Shown here: piece by piece, positions 26,051 to 35,713 of the stretch
Layout: the number at the start of each line of letters is the position of its first letter
Numbering within the stretch: the first letter of the stretch is position 1
Source: CAZTDD01 sp964612675
Lineage (GTDB): Bacteria; Hinthialibacterota; Hinthialibacteria; Hinthialibacterales; JAKPRU01
Direction of reading: 5' to 3'
Assembly: GCA_964612675.1 (NCBI GenBank)
Contig: CAZTDD010000024.1
Coordinates: forward strand, 1-60,603
DNA length: 60,603 nt
Program-made: the position numbers and the translations under genes
The notes under the pieces: generated by a model
Database searches by the model: none
Seen by the model: only the letters and a program-made list of their open reading frames with translations
What the model was told of the DNA's origin: nothing

Positions 26051-28573
26051 ATGACTTCTGAATACTCGAAAATCTCGCGTCATCTGTTGACTATAGTCCT
26101 TTCAGTTTTCCTGACACTCAGCGTGACGGCCCAGGAGGCGCCGGAGGGCGATCTATATCCCGACGACAACAGGGTAATCGACTTCTATGACCTCCTTATT
26201 TTTACGCAACAATGGAACACAGAGGGATCTGCCGAAAATTCAGCGGATTGGAACGGCGACGGGATCGTAAACCGGGAGGATCTGAACATATTCTTGCGTT
26301 GGTACGGGTCGTCTGTGCCCACGCCGACCCCGACAGCCACACCGACGGCTACGGCCACCGAGGAACCCACCGCCACTTTTACGCCAACCTTGACTGCTAC
26401 CGAAACACCGACTGAGCCGCCGGTAGCCCCGACGGACACACCGACTCCAACCAATACTCCGTCTCCAACAGATACCCCGACGGATACACCCACGGAAGAA
26501 CCGACAGCCCCCCCCACGCCGACCGCGACAATTACTCCGACGGCAACACCGACAAACACACCGTTTGTCGGACAGTTCGAAGAATTGACCTTCGACTTCG
26601 AAACGGCGAGTCCCCCGAGTCTGCCGTCCGGAATTCGAACGGAAGAAGACTCGACCGAACTCGATCCGGACCGCCTTCTCGTTCCGGGCGACATCGGGCA
26701 GGTTCCAAATGACCTGTTCCCCTGGTTCACCGCGGACGAGAACGCAGACGACATCGCTCTGGCACACAGCGGATCGAGAAGCGCCGCATTGTACGATGAA
26801 CGCCGGGGCTACTACGAACTCAAACAAACCTCCATCCTGACCGTCGATCAGGTGTTGGATACAACCGTCGCGCGAGAACCGCGCCTTGAATTCTATATCG
26901 CCTACGATATCGAACCCCCTGCGGACCGCGTCTATGATTTCCTCGCGCTCGAGATTTCAACCGATAACGGCGAAACATACGCGTTCGCCGACCTCAATCA
27001 GGACGGCGAGGTGATCGACGATCCCGCGCTCTTGGCGTTCGATGGTCTCTCCGGAATGAGCGACCAGAATGGAAATAATGAGCTGGATCAGGATGATTTC
27101 GAGTTTTTCAGTGTCGAACTCCCCTCCGCTACGCAGGTCGTCGTGGCGTTCCGCTTCGTATCCGACCAGGAGTTCAGCAACTACCGCGGCCCCTTCTTGG
27201 ACGATATCCGGATTTACGATGCCGGAGAAACAGGCCCCGAAGAGCCCTCCATCGAGAAGGTGAGCGTTGTGGGCGGTGGATTGATCTATGCCGATGCAGT
27301 AACAACGATCTCACTTGAGGGATCGAACCTGAGTCCGCCACAGTCGGTTGTTCTGTCGTTCGACGAGACACAGCAGGAACTGGAATTCCAGATCATCGGC
27401 GAACAACAGATTAACGCGGTTATTCCTCGCCTGGAGCCGGATACCAGCGTTACGGCAACAGTGACACTGACTCGCACGGACGGGATGTCCGGTTCGACCC
27501 AAATCCCGATCTCTGCCGCTCCACAGCCGGAGATTACCGATATGGATCCCAGCCCGGTTTATCTGGAGGCGGATAACCGTATCTTCACTCTGACCGGTGA
27601 CCATTTCCGGGTTCCCGATGCTGACGGTACCAACGGGTCTATCGTCGGAATCGGCCAGGTTCTAGAAGAACAGGACGAATACATATACAGATCCTTCACC
27701 GTGTCCAGCGGAATCAACGAACTCACGCGGACCGAAATCACACTCGATCCATTTGCGATTCTCGGACGGCTGTCCGCAGGCACCATTATCGTGGATGTCA
27801 CCAACCCGTACTCCGGTCTGGTTTCCGAACCGTTCTCCGTCGAGGTACGGGAAGGTGCGGGCGAACCTACCGTCGACGACATCGTCATCGGATTCCTGGA
27901 CCGTCCGTATATCCAAAGCGATGAGGAACAAACTCTCTTTATCAGAGGCGAGAATTTCACGCAGAACCAGCTCAATTTGACTATTGGGGAAGTGCAGGTC
28001 ATAGCAAACGGTGCCGTCACCAATCCGGACAGCAGTCAGGTCTTCGTCGATGCGGAAGAGATTACGATTGTGGCGGCTCCGGGCTACTTGACATCCACAG
28101 GAACCGTCCCCGTAGTAATTGAAATCGCCGGTATGAGCGCCCAGTCAAGCTATGAGGTCCGCGAACCGGAACCGCCGGTGCTTGCGCGCGTTGAGCCGAC
28201 GACCATCGATAACAGCCAGCAGGAGACCATTACAATCACAGGCGACAACCTGCGCGGCAAAGGAACCGAGGATCCGACGAAGGTGGAGCTGCTCCCTGCA
28301 AATGAATCGGGGGAGATCTCGGTTGACGCCGACGGGGAGCCGATCCCGCTGGAGGTTTCCTCGCTGCAGGTCACTATCGGCTTGGAACAGGGCGAAGACG
28401 ACACCATCGCAAGTATTTCCATTCCGGAAGGCTCGTTGGGAGTACCTCCGGGAGAAACGCGATATTTCCGAATTCGGTTGATCAATCCACTTTCGGATCT
28501 AAGTACTGTGGAACCGCGTCTTGGGTCGACAATCCAGGATGTGCTTTTGACGGCAACCGGAGGAGAGGGCTAA
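26051..28573 (+). CDS. exported dockerin-like/Thr-Pro linker/IPT-like multidomain protein
   Basis: 840 residues from ATG 26051, preceded by AGGAG at 26041-26045. A signal peptide (about 1-28, ending VTAQ) is followed by a dockerin-type-I-like duplicated Ca-binding segment (about 35-85): DDNRVIDFYDLLIFTQQW and DWNGDGIVNREDLNIFLRWY. A long linker of Thr/Pro repeats (about 88-172) follows, then beta-rich domains that include a likely jelly-roll region with DLNQDGEV (about 175-390) and several IPT/TIG-like repeats with IEKVSVVGGG, ITDMDPSPVYL and LARVEPTTID openings. No catalytic motif was seen. A cell-surface or extracellular-matrix structural or binding role is the best guess; cohesin partners are not in the window. 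Confidence 0.75.
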   Translation: MTSEYSKISRHLLTIVLSVFLTLSVTAQEAPEGDLYPDDNRVIDFYDLLIFTQQWNTEGSAENSADWNGDGIVNREDLNIFLRWYGSSVPTPTPTATPTATATEEPTATFTPTLTATETPTEPPVAPTDTPTPTNTPSPTDTPTDTPTEEPTAPPTPTATITPTATPTNTPFVGQFEELTFDFETASPPSLPSGIRTEEDSTELDPDRLLVPGDIGQVPNDLFPWFTADENADDIALAHSGSRSAALYDERRGYYELKQTSILTVDQVLDTTVAREPRLEFYIAYDIEPPADRVYDFLALEISTDNGETYAFADLNQDGEVIDDPALLAFDGLSGMSDQNGNNELDQDDFEFFSVELPSATQVVVAFRFVSDQEFSNYRGPFLDDIRIYDAGETGPEEPSIEKVSVVGGGLIYADAVTTISLEGSNLSPPQSVVLSFDETQQELEFQIIGEQQINAVIPRLEPDTSVTATVTLTRTDGMSGSTQIPISAAPQPEITDMDPSPVYLEADNRIFTLTGDHFRVPDADGTNGSIVGIGQVLEEQDEYIYRSFTVSSGINELTRTEITLDPFAILGRLSAGTIIVDVTNPYSGLVSEPFSVEVREGAGEPTVDDIVIGFLDRPYIQSDEEQTLFIRGENFTQNQLNLTIGEVQVIANGAVTNPDSSQVFVDAEEITIVAAPGYLTSTGTVPVVIEIAGMSAQSSYEVREPEPPVLARVEPTTIDNSQQETITITGDNLRGKGTEDPTKVELLPANESGEISVDADGEPIPLEVSSLQVTIGLEQGEDDTIASISIPEGSLGVPPGETRYFRIRLINPLSDLSTVEPRLGSTIQDVLLTATGGEG

Positions 28574-28585
28574 GACGGCAGGAGA

Positions 28586-29581
28586 TCAGATCCGTTTCGC
28601 CAGAGTCTCTTCGATGGGAAGTCCTTCGTACGTAAGAACATACGTCTGACCGCCGGGTGTGCTGATTTGTATGCGCACGCTATTCTCGTCCCGCGCTCTA
28701 CTGTAACGGTGGGTAAGTGCGGCCGCCTGGCGAAGATGTTCGTCATCCGGCCGTCCCCTCAGTAGGCATGTCGCCCCTCCCACTTCGGCCGGTTCAACCA
28801 GACAGTCCTCATTGCGCGCGAGATCCGTAATCCGTTCGTTTTCACGCTGATCCCTGCCCACGATGGCTTTGGTCGTATCGGAAAGACGGAAATGCCTGCC
28901 CAGTTTGCAGAGAAGAACGTTATTCAGATCGTACTGGCCGTGGGTCAACAAATCGAACATCCGGGCCCCGAAGTTCTTATCCGTCAGAAGACACCCACCG
29001 CCCGAGCCGGGGATATTCTCCATCCCCAGGTCCTCCGCCAATTCGATCTGAGGGTGCCGTGACCGGCCCTGGAAGTCAAGCAGTTGCTCCCGGTCGATTC
29101 GGCCTTCCTGCTCGGCAAGGGTTGGGGGCAACCGTCGCGCACACAAAGGCCGTAACAGTCGTCCTTCGAGACCGGCCTCCCGCTCGATCAGCTCCATGGC
29201 GCGCTTGGTTTGCGACATCGGCCGCTGACCGAGAACCTCACCGGTAAAAACAATGTCCGCCTCCATTTCTTCCATGATTTCGCGCGCTTTTGACAACATA
29301 AACGCCTTGCAGTCAATACATGGATTGAAGGCGGTCCCGCGACCGTATTTCGGATAGCGAAGCATAACGAGGAAATCCTCAGTGATGTCTACTGTCTGCA
29401 GACAAAAACGGGATCGGTGCTCTGAAGGAACCGGGATATCAATCGATTTCTCCCAGAGGGCGGTTTTGAAGAAAACAGCATGAACGTCCGCGCCTGCGTT
29501 CAACATGACGCGAACCGCCAGAAGGCTGTCGAGGCCGCCGGATACAATTCCCACAGCGCGAAGCGGTCGATCGAAACTCAT
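28586..29581 (-). CDS. PP-loop ATPase, tRNA-thiolation type, with NFACT-R-like C-terminus
   Basis: 331 residues. The N-terminal PP-loop VSGGLDSLLAV (about 13-23) binds ATP; NPCIDCKAFML and GGGCLLTD supply cysteines in positions expected for sulfur transfer, as in MnmA/ThiI-type tRNA thiouridylases. It is shorter than typical MnmA and lacks the usual C-terminal barrel. The last 120 residues, from about LLCKLGRHFRLSDTTKAIVGRDQREN, recall the NFACT-R domain reported in a predicted RNA-thiolation family. It probably thiolates a tRNA base; the exact position is unknown. It is convergent with the dockerin gene (12-base gap) and directly downstream of the hslVU genes. Confidence 0.7.
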   Translation of the reverse strand: MSFDRPLRAVGIVSGGLDSLLAVRVMLNAGADVHAVFFKTALWEKSIDIPVPSEHRSRFCLQTVDITEDFLVMLRYPKYGRGTAFNPCIDCKAFMLSKAREIMEEMEADIVFTGEVLGQRPMSQTKRAMELIEREAGLEGRLLRPLCARRLPPTLAEQEGRIDREQLLDFQGRSRHPQIELAEDLGMENIPGSGGGCLLTDKNFGARMFDLLTHGQYDLNNVLLCKLGRHFRLSDTTKAIVGRDQRENERITDLARNEDCLVEPAEVGGATCLLRGRPDDEHLRQAAALTHRYSRARDENSVRIQISTPGGQTYVLTYEGLPIEETLAKRI

Positions 29582-29621
29582 AAGGTTCAGTTGGATAAGA
29601 TCCGAAAAATCAGGAGGATCG

Positions 29622-31007
29622 TTATAAGATATATCTGGACAAATCGGTGTCGCCGACGATATCGGTGAGTTTGTCGTTCACATACTGGGCGTCGATCGAC
29701 ACACGGCGATTCGATTCATCGCGTTCACTTGCATCGAACAGAATGTCCTCGAGCACGGTCTCCATAATCGTATGGAGCCGCCTCGCACCAATGTTTTCGG
29801 TTTCCTCATTGATCTCAAAAGCCATCTTGGCCATTGTCGAGATAGAATCGTCTGTAAACTCCAGAATCACGTCCTCTGTCGCAAGAATCGCGACATACTG
29901 CTGGATTAGTGAGTTTTTCGGTTCCCGAAGGATCCGTTCGAAGTCCTCGGTTTCCAGAGAATCGAGTTCGACACGGATAGGGAAGCGTCCCTGAAGCTCG
30001 GGGATCAAATCCGCCGGGCTGGTGCCGTGAAACGCGCCTGCCGCGATAAACAAGATGTGGTCTGTGTTGACCATCCCGTATTTCGTAAACACGGTTGTTC
30101 CTTCCACCAGCGGGAGAATATCCCGTTGAACGCCCTGGCGGGACACATCCGGTCCGGAACCGCCGTCTCGGCCGACAATCTTGTCGACCTCGTCCAGAAA
30201 CACAATGCCGGTCTGCTCGACTTTATGGATCGCGTCTTTAACAAGGGCTTCCATGTCAATCAGTTTGTTCGCTTCTTCTTCGAGAATCACGCTTCGGGCC
30301 TCGGAGACTTTCATGGTCTGCCGTTGCTTCTTGGTGGGAAGCATCTTATCCATCATATCTTTCAGGTCGACCCCGAGTTCTTCGAGACCCGCCCCGGATG
30401 GAAACCCGACCATGACATTTCCGGCTTTCTCGTTCACCTCGATATCCACCATCCGGTCTTCGAGTTTCCCATCGCGAAGCATTTCCCGAAGGCGTTCCCG
30501 GCTGGCCTGAAACCGGACATGCGCAGCATCGGTGTGATCTTCTCCCTCTTCTTCGGCGGAAAGACGCCGAGGAGAGGACGGCATCAACAGGTCAAGCAGT
30601 CGTTCTTCCGTCGATGATTCCGCGGCCTGACGCGACTGCTGAGTGCGCAGCGTCCGTTCACGTGTAACCGACATCTCGACCAGATCCCGCACAATCGAGT
30701 CGACGTCTCGGCCGACATAGCCCACTTCGGTGAACTTCGAGGCTTCGACTTTGACAAACGGTGAATCTTCGAGTTTCGCCAGGCGACGAGCGATTTCCGT
30801 TTTACCGACGCCGGTCGGTCCGATCATGATGATGTTTTTCGGATAGATTTCTTCCTGAACTTCCTCGGGCAAGCTGCGGCGACGGGCCCGGTTTCGCAGG
30901 GCAATCGCGACCGAGCGTTTCGCATCGTCTTGTCCGACAATGTACTTATCCAGTTCCAAGACAATTTGACGCGGTGTCAGACCTTCGACCGGCCGTGGTT
31001 TTGTCAT
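29622..31007 (-). CDS. hslU: ATP-dependent protease ATPase subunit HslU
   Basis: 461 residues from ATG 31007, giving the standard HslU start MTKPRPVEGLTPRQIVLELD; a longer upstream frame overlaps hslV and is rejected. Walker A is GPTGVGKT at 63-70, Walker B GIVFLDEVDK about 260-270, and the C-terminus ends in DLSRYIL, the tail that docks into HslV. The intermediate domain lies between about 110 and 230. It unfolds substrates for the HslV peptidase. The gene follows hslV by 37 bases. Confidence 0.97.
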   Translation of the reverse strand: MTKPRPVEGLTPRQIVLELDKYIVGQDDAKRSVAIALRNRARRRSLPEEVQEEIYPKNIIMIGPTGVGKTEIARRLAKLEDSPFVKVEASKFTEVGYVGRDVDSIVRDLVEMSVTRERTLRTQQSRQAAESSTEERLLDLLMPSSPRRLSAEEEGEDHTDAAHVRFQASRERLREMLRDGKLEDRMVDIEVNEKAGNVMVGFPSGAGLEELGVDLKDMMDKMLPTKKQRQTMKVSEARSVILEEEANKLIDMEALVKDAIHKVEQTGIVFLDEVDKIVGRDGGSGPDVSRQGVQRDILPLVEGTTVFTKYGMVNTDHILFIAAGAFHGTSPADLIPELQGRFPIRVELDSLETEDFERILREPKNSLIQQYVAILATEDVILEFTDDSISTMAKMAFEINEETENIGARRLHTIMETVLEDILFDASERDESNRRVSIDAQYVNDKLTDIVGDTDLSRYIL

Positions 31008-31044
31008 CGTATTGAAAGGTATAGCTTGTTGATTCACTGTTTCC

Positions 31045-31647
31045 TCAACTCGATTTCGACTTGGATTTTTTGGAAGATGGTTCTTCCGATTCCGGTGCCG
31101 GAAGAGACAAGACCACGAATTCGGCATTCGTGTACACGCAAATATCCGCAGTGATCTTGAGAGCCTCCCGAGCAATGGACTCGGCGTCCATATCCGTGAA
31201 TTGGAGCAGTGCCGATGCGGCGGCCTGGGCGTAGGGTCCTCCGGAACCGATTGCGATCACATTCTCGTCTGGCTCAATCACGTCGCCGTTTCCGGAAATG
31301 ACTAAGGTCATCTCATCGTCACAAACGATCAACAACGCTTCGAGATGACGCAACGCTCGGTCCGTACGCCATTCTTTCGCCAGTTCGACAGCCGACCGGG
31401 TCATGTTCCCCCGGTATTCCTCGAGTTTGGCCTCGAATTTCTCGAACAGGGTGAACGCGTCCGCACTCGCGCCTGCAAATCCGACCAGCACGCGGTCATC
31501 ATACAGGCGGCGCACCTTACGGGCGCGGTTCTTCATGATCGTTTCGCCGAGACTCACCTGACCGTCTCCGGCAACCACCACCCGCTCATTGCGCCGAACC
31601 GCAAGGATCGTCGTCGCCCGCCATTGTTGGTTCATCGATGATTGCAT
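31045..31647 (-). CDS. hslV: ATP-dependent protease peptidase subunit HslV
   Basis: 200 residues from ATG 31647 (other starts at 31659 and 31635 are possible). The mature enzyme begins at the catalytic threonine of TTILAVRR; here about ten residues (MQSSMNQQWRA) precede it, so a short propeptide must be removed. GDGQVSLGETIMKNRARKVRRLYDDRVLVGFAGASADAFTLFE and IGSGGPYAQAAASAL are typical of HslV. A Ser/Lys-rich tail (SSKKSKSKSS) is unusual. It forms the double-hexamer chamber capped by HslU. Confidence 0.95.
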   Translation of the reverse strand: MQSSMNQQWRATTILAVRRNERVVVAGDGQVSLGETIMKNRARKVRRLYDDRVLVGFAGASADAFTLFEKFEAKLEEYRGNMTRSAVELAKEWRTDRALRHLEALLIVCDDEMTLVISGNGDVIEPDENVIAIGSGGPYAQAAASALLQFTDMDAESIAREALKITADICVYTNAEFVVLSLPAPESEEPSSKKSKSKSS

Positions 31648-31719
31648 AATCAAATCCATCCCATAAAAAGCTATGATACGGTTCGAAAAGCCCGGGAGCA
31701 ACGTATCTGCGTCGAAAAC

Positions 31720-32376
31720 TCAGCGAGACCGCTCCACCCCGACCTTCCCGCAGGAGCGCGAGAGACGACACAAACTGCAGCGAGGAGAAATGGGAACGCA
31801 AAGATTTTGACCGAATGTGACAAGAAGGTCGTTGAACTCGATCCAGTATTTCTTTGGTAAATGTTCGCGGAGCGTAAACTCCGTTTGATCGGGAGTACGT
31901 GTTTCCACATACCCCCACCGATTCGAGATCCGGTGGACATGCGTATCGACACATATTCCGGGCAAGCGATACCCGATCGTTACCACAAGGTTCGCTGTCT
32001 TTCTGCCGACACCCGGCAGCTCCAGAAGTTCGTCAATCTCCTGGGGAACCTTCCCGTCATAACGCTCCAGAAGAATAGAACAGATCTTTCGGATATTCTT
32101 ACTCTTCGTCCGATAGAAACCGGCGGGGTAGATCAGGTCGGCGATTTTCCGTTCGGAGAGACAAAGAATGGCCTCCGGCGTATCCGCCTCGGCGAAAAGA
32201 CGGGAGGACGCCTGTGCCGTGACTTCATCCTTTGTGCGAAGACTCAGCACACAGGCAATCAACACTTTGAACGGATCGCACCGACGGGAAACCTGGGTAA
32301 CCGCGGGCTCTCGCCATTCCTCAACCATCTCCCGGACAGCCCGGATCGCCCAATGAATATTCCGGTTTGTAATCAT
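31720..32376 (-). CDS. nth: endonuclease III (DNA glycosylase/AP lyase)
   Basis: 218 residues. The helix-hairpin-helix LPGVGRKTANLVV contains the catalytic Lys, CVDTHVHRI holds the catalytic Asp, and the C-terminal iron-sulfur motif Cys-X6-Cys-X2-Cys-X5-Cys is complete (CVPISPRCSLCRLSRSC). It removes oxidised pyrimidines in base-excision repair. Its start overlaps the stop of the upstream exported-protein gene as ATGA, so the two are probably cotranscribed. Confidence 0.95.
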   Translation of the reverse strand: MITNRNIHWAIRAVREMVEEWREPAVTQVSRRCDPFKVLIACVLSLRTKDEVTAQASSRLFAEADTPEAILCLSERKIADLIYPAGFYRTKSKNIRKICSILLERYDGKVPQEIDELLELPGVGRKTANLVVTIGYRLPGICVDTHVHRISNRWGYVETRTPDQTEFTLREHLPKKYWIEFNDLLVTFGQNLCVPISPRCSLCRLSRSCGKVGVERSR

Positions 32377-33107
32377 TCCTTGGAGTTATTCTGTTCCTTG
32401 AGGCCCACCGATTTGAGCGACGCGACCATCGTCCATTCCTGTATGGGTTTTCCATCCGGATCGAGAACGCGATTCTTACGGATTTCTTTTACCATACCGG
32501 TATCGGGATGCCACCAGTATTCGCGATTTCCTATTACCTCGCCGGGTTTTCCCGAAAAGTCGATGTCCGACTGCTGAAACTCTGCAACACGTATACAGGA
32601 TTCGAACGTCCCTGCGGGAACGGTCACGGTCTCGTCCGGAAACCGCATAATCGTCCGTTTGATGGTCCGCCTTTCCAGCTCGCCCGGTTGTCCAACTACT
32701 CGTCTCACAAGGGTATGTTCTTTTCGGTCTTCTTCGCCGACTTTCAGCGTAAACACCGGTTCTTCAAGAGGCGGTTTGTATATTGTCACCAGATCGCTGC
32801 CTTCCTTCCGAATGATCTCCTGTATCCGGCTGAAATCCGGGCCGATATAGGCCTCCCGCACGCTCTCGTCCCAGCGATCGTATTCTTCGTTGAGCACCCA
32901 ACAGTCTTTTCCGTCGACCTGATCTTTTCGCTGGACGGAAACGGTGTATGTACTCACCACATCCCGTTCGGCGGGCGAGAAACCGCCTTTGTTTTCATAC
33001 GTCCATACCTGACCTGCCCGATACTGAAAATCGTCATTATAACTCACAGGGGTTACAACATAGACAATCAGGATCCATACCGCAAAGAAAATATTCGATT
33101 TCACCAT
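32373..33107 (-). CDS. exported protein of unknown function
   Basis: 244 residues from ATG 33107, chosen because it begins a signal-like hydrophobic segment (MVKSNIFFAVWILIVYVVTP) and GAGGTGG lies upstream. The rest is beta-rich: GQVWTYENKGGF, EYWWHPDTGMVKEIRKNR and VPAGTFESCIRVAEFQ are reminiscent of DUF3108-like or LolA-like envelope proteins, though I am not sure. It is translationally coupled to nth, which need not mean a shared function. Confidence 0.6.
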   Translation of the reverse strand: MVKSNIFFAVWILIVYVVTPVSYNDDFQYRAGQVWTYENKGGFSPAERDVVSTYTVSVQRKDQVDGKDCWVLNEEYDRWDESVREAYIGPDFSRIQEIIRKEGSDLVTIYKPPLEEPVFTLKVGEEDRKEHTLVRRVVGQPGELERRTIKRTIMRFPDETVTVPAGTFESCIRVAEFQQSDIDFSGKPGEVIGNREYWWHPDTGMVKEIRKNRVLDPDGKPIQEWTMVASLKSVGLKEQNNSKE

Positions 33108-33242
33108 TTTTGTACTACCACCTCGTACAGAATTGTGTTGGGGGGTTACACGTCGCCGGCGGAGGTTGCAGCGCTGAGATCCTCCGTCTGCTATGCTCCG
33201 CCAACCCACCCTCTTCGGTCCTTTTTTTCTCAGATCACCGGC

Positions 33243-35708
33243 TCATACTTCCACCACACTATTGCTTGTTGCCTTTTCGTCCCTCACCAGGCGGACTTTG
33301 TTCGGTATTCCCTTCCCTTCTTCAAAGACGACCACGACGTTCTGCCTCTTCAGATAAGGCGTTGGAACATAGTAGTCAACATAACCATTCACGTTCCAGT
33401 ATCGCCCAAGGTTTCGGTCATTAACCCACAAAATCCCCTTCGTAAGGCCCTCCACGCGGATACGGAGCGGGGCGCGAACAGCGCGTTTCAGTTCCTCCGC
33501 GGAAAGTTCGAACTCCCCTTTGAACCACCGAAGAGGCGCCTTCAAATCGGAACGCAATCGATTCCATGTTCCCCGCCCTGCAGGCCGACCGTTTCGTTCA
33601 CCTTGCAGCCCGTCACGAAAGCGCCAAAAATGAATTTCCTTTCCATCGACATAAACGGGGCCGAGAAGTCCTTTGTGGTCGTCGTGCATTTTGAGTCCGT
33701 CTTTCGCCGGATCTCCGATCTGCCAATCCCCCTTAACGTGTCCCAGATTGTCGGACAGCACGGCAATGATATTATCTCCTTTTCGCATTCGGACCTTGAA
33801 TGTCGCGGAAGGTTGAACACGTCGATCTTCCGGCGGCTCGCTGGTGGTGTATTCATGTCGTCCATTCACAAAAACAACGGCGCGATCCGCCAGCGACGAA
33901 AACGCTATTTCGCGCTCAATTGAACTCTCTTCTTTCACGATACATCGATACCAGGCATACCCATGATGACTATCGACCAGGTCTCTTTTGACGGGACGGT
34001 AACTATCCAACCAGCCGCCTTCCTCGCATTCCGGAAGAATCTCAATAAACCCGGGGGCATACTGCCAGTTTTTTATTTTCGGCAAACGGGTCGATGTCTT
34101 CTTTGATTTTACGATTGTCGTATTGTCGCGAGTTACCACAAAGGCAGAATCCTCATTTCGAGTAAAATGAACTTCAGTTTTCTTGCCGCCCGGTCGTGCA
34201 AAGTGCGCCCCCACGACAATAGACTGGTCGAGCGGCCATACGCGATTATCTAAGGCCGGGGAAACAAGCAGCAGAATCAAATGGCCGGATTTGTGCCTGA
34301 AATCGGTTCGAGATAGGTCTCCTCGTTTTCCCAAACGGCCTTCGATTTCGCAGTTTCCCTTGTCGTAGGCCTCGTCAAGATCCCCCGAAACTGTGACATT
34401 GTCCGGTACTTTGAGCCGCAAACGACCGTCCAGATCCTCCAAAATGAGAACTGTTGCATTTTTCCAGTGAAAAACACCCAAAACGGGAAGCGTACACCTT
34501 TCCACAAGAAAACCGGAACCGATATCCACGTTCGATATCGCCGTCCGAATTTGCTTCGCTTCAACGGCGATGGAATGACCGCCAAAGGCGGGCAAGGGTA
34601 CATCCATTTTTCTTTTTCTTCCACCACAGTTCTCCAGAAAAAGAAAAATCGAGTTTCCACAGCGGCGCAGTCGGCAAATAAAATCACCGTTCTCCCAAAT
34701 AATCTGTTCTGCATGGGTTACGTCACTCGCCGCAAGCTCGCGGGAAAAGCTTTGTGCAAAGCGTGCCGGACGGGCGAGAGCACGGTATTTTGATGTAAGC
34801 CCACCCGCCTCGGAAAGAGGAGCGGTGAAGTCATAGCTGGTGGTCTGGAGATACATTGTTGTATAGCCGAAGTTTGTACCTCCATGCCACATGTAATAAT
34901 TATATCCACATGCACCGCTCGCCAGAAAGCGCCACGTTTCATACTCCATTTTGCGGGACGGCTGGGGATCCCAGTCGGCGGGATTGTGCCACGTACTGTA
35001 CCATCCCGGCCAAAACTCAGTCGAAAACAGAGGACACTCCGGCTGACGACTTCTCAGTTCGGTGGTTTGATCGGCGGGAGTATGGCTGTTGATACATTCG
35101 ACCAGTCCTTCCGCCGAACCGGCACAGGCAATCATCGGCACTTCGATTCCGTTCCGTCGGAGCAGGTTTTCAACATGTTTCAAATAAGCGTCCGCTTCCT
35201 CCGCGTCCAATTGGATATTCGATAATTCATTTTCCGCTTGAACGAGAATAACCCGTCCGCCGCGTGTATATTGATGATCGCTTATGATCGGTACGAGTCG
35301 GTCGAACCAGCGGTCAACATAGTTTAAATATACCGGATCATACCGGCGAATAAGAATGCCTTCCTTCTTCAGAAGCCATCCGGGGAATCCCCCGAAATCC
35401 CATTCAGCGCATATATAGGGCCCCGGGCGCACAATGACGTACAATTCGAGTTCCTCACATAATGAAAGAAACGCGTCTAGATCGGCATCGCCCGAAAAAA
35501 CATACTCTCCTTCGCGGGGTTCATGGAAATTCCACGCCACATAGGTCTGAATGCAATTCAACCCGAAGCACCTGGCTTTCTCCAACCGGTCTCGCCACAG
35601 TTCGTTCGGTACACGAAAATAATGGATCGAGCCCGATGTCAGAAAAACCCGCTCTCCACTCACTGTAAAACTACGCTCGTCGTAGGAAACCGTTCTACTT
35701 TTTTTCAT
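33243..35708 (-). CDS. glycoside hydrolase family 35 beta-galactosidase-like enzyme
   Basis: 821 residues from ATG 35708; a TTG three codons earlier overlaps the upstream stop. GH35 hallmarks are SGSIHYFRVPNELWRDRL, GLNCIQTYVAWNFHEP, YVIVRPGPYICAEWDFGGFPGWL, the acid/base Glu in VQAENEL, and the nucleophile Glu in FSTEFWPGW. The C-terminal half contains the GH35 beta-sandwich domains, with FELSAEELKRAV and GLTKGILWVNDRNLGRYWNV. No signal peptide was found, so it may act in the cytoplasm on imported galactosides or related sugars. It follows the M20 hydrolase on the same strand with only 5 bases between. Confidence 0.93.
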   Translation of the reverse strand: MKKSRTVSYDERSFTVSGERVFLTSGSIHYFRVPNELWRDRLEKARCFGLNCIQTYVAWNFHEPREGEYVFSGDADLDAFLSLCEELELYVIVRPGPYICAEWDFGGFPGWLLKKEGILIRRYDPVYLNYVDRWFDRLVPIISDHQYTRGGRVILVQAENELSNIQLDAEEADAYLKHVENLLRRNGIEVPMIACAGSAEGLVECINSHTPADQTTELRSRQPECPLFSTEFWPGWYSTWHNPADWDPQPSRKMEYETWRFLASGACGYNYYMWHGGTNFGYTTMYLQTTSYDFTAPLSEAGGLTSKYRALARPARFAQSFSRELAASDVTHAEQIIWENGDFICRLRRCGNSIFLFLENCGGRKRKMDVPLPAFGGHSIAVEAKQIRTAISNVDIGSGFLVERCTLPVLGVFHWKNATVLILEDLDGRLRLKVPDNVTVSGDLDEAYDKGNCEIEGRLGKRGDLSRTDFRHKSGHLILLLVSPALDNRVWPLDQSIVVGAHFARPGGKKTEVHFTRNEDSAFVVTRDNTTIVKSKKTSTRLPKIKNWQYAPGFIEILPECEEGGWLDSYRPVKRDLVDSHHGYAWYRCIVKEESSIEREIAFSSLADRAVVFVNGRHEYTTSEPPEDRRVQPSATFKVRMRKGDNIIAVLSDNLGHVKGDWQIGDPAKDGLKMHDDHKGLLGPVYVDGKEIHFWRFRDGLQGERNGRPAGRGTWNRLRSDLKAPLRWFKGEFELSAEELKRAVRAPLRIRVEGLTKGILWVNDRNLGRYWNVNGYVDYYVPTPYLKRQNVVVVFEEGKGIPNKVRLVRDEKATSNSVVEV

Positions 35709-35713
35709 AACAG

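Noticed and set aside
32508..33923. 471-residue plus-strand frame antisense to the exported protein and GH35
   Set aside because: Overlaps two genes with clear coding evidence on the other strand.
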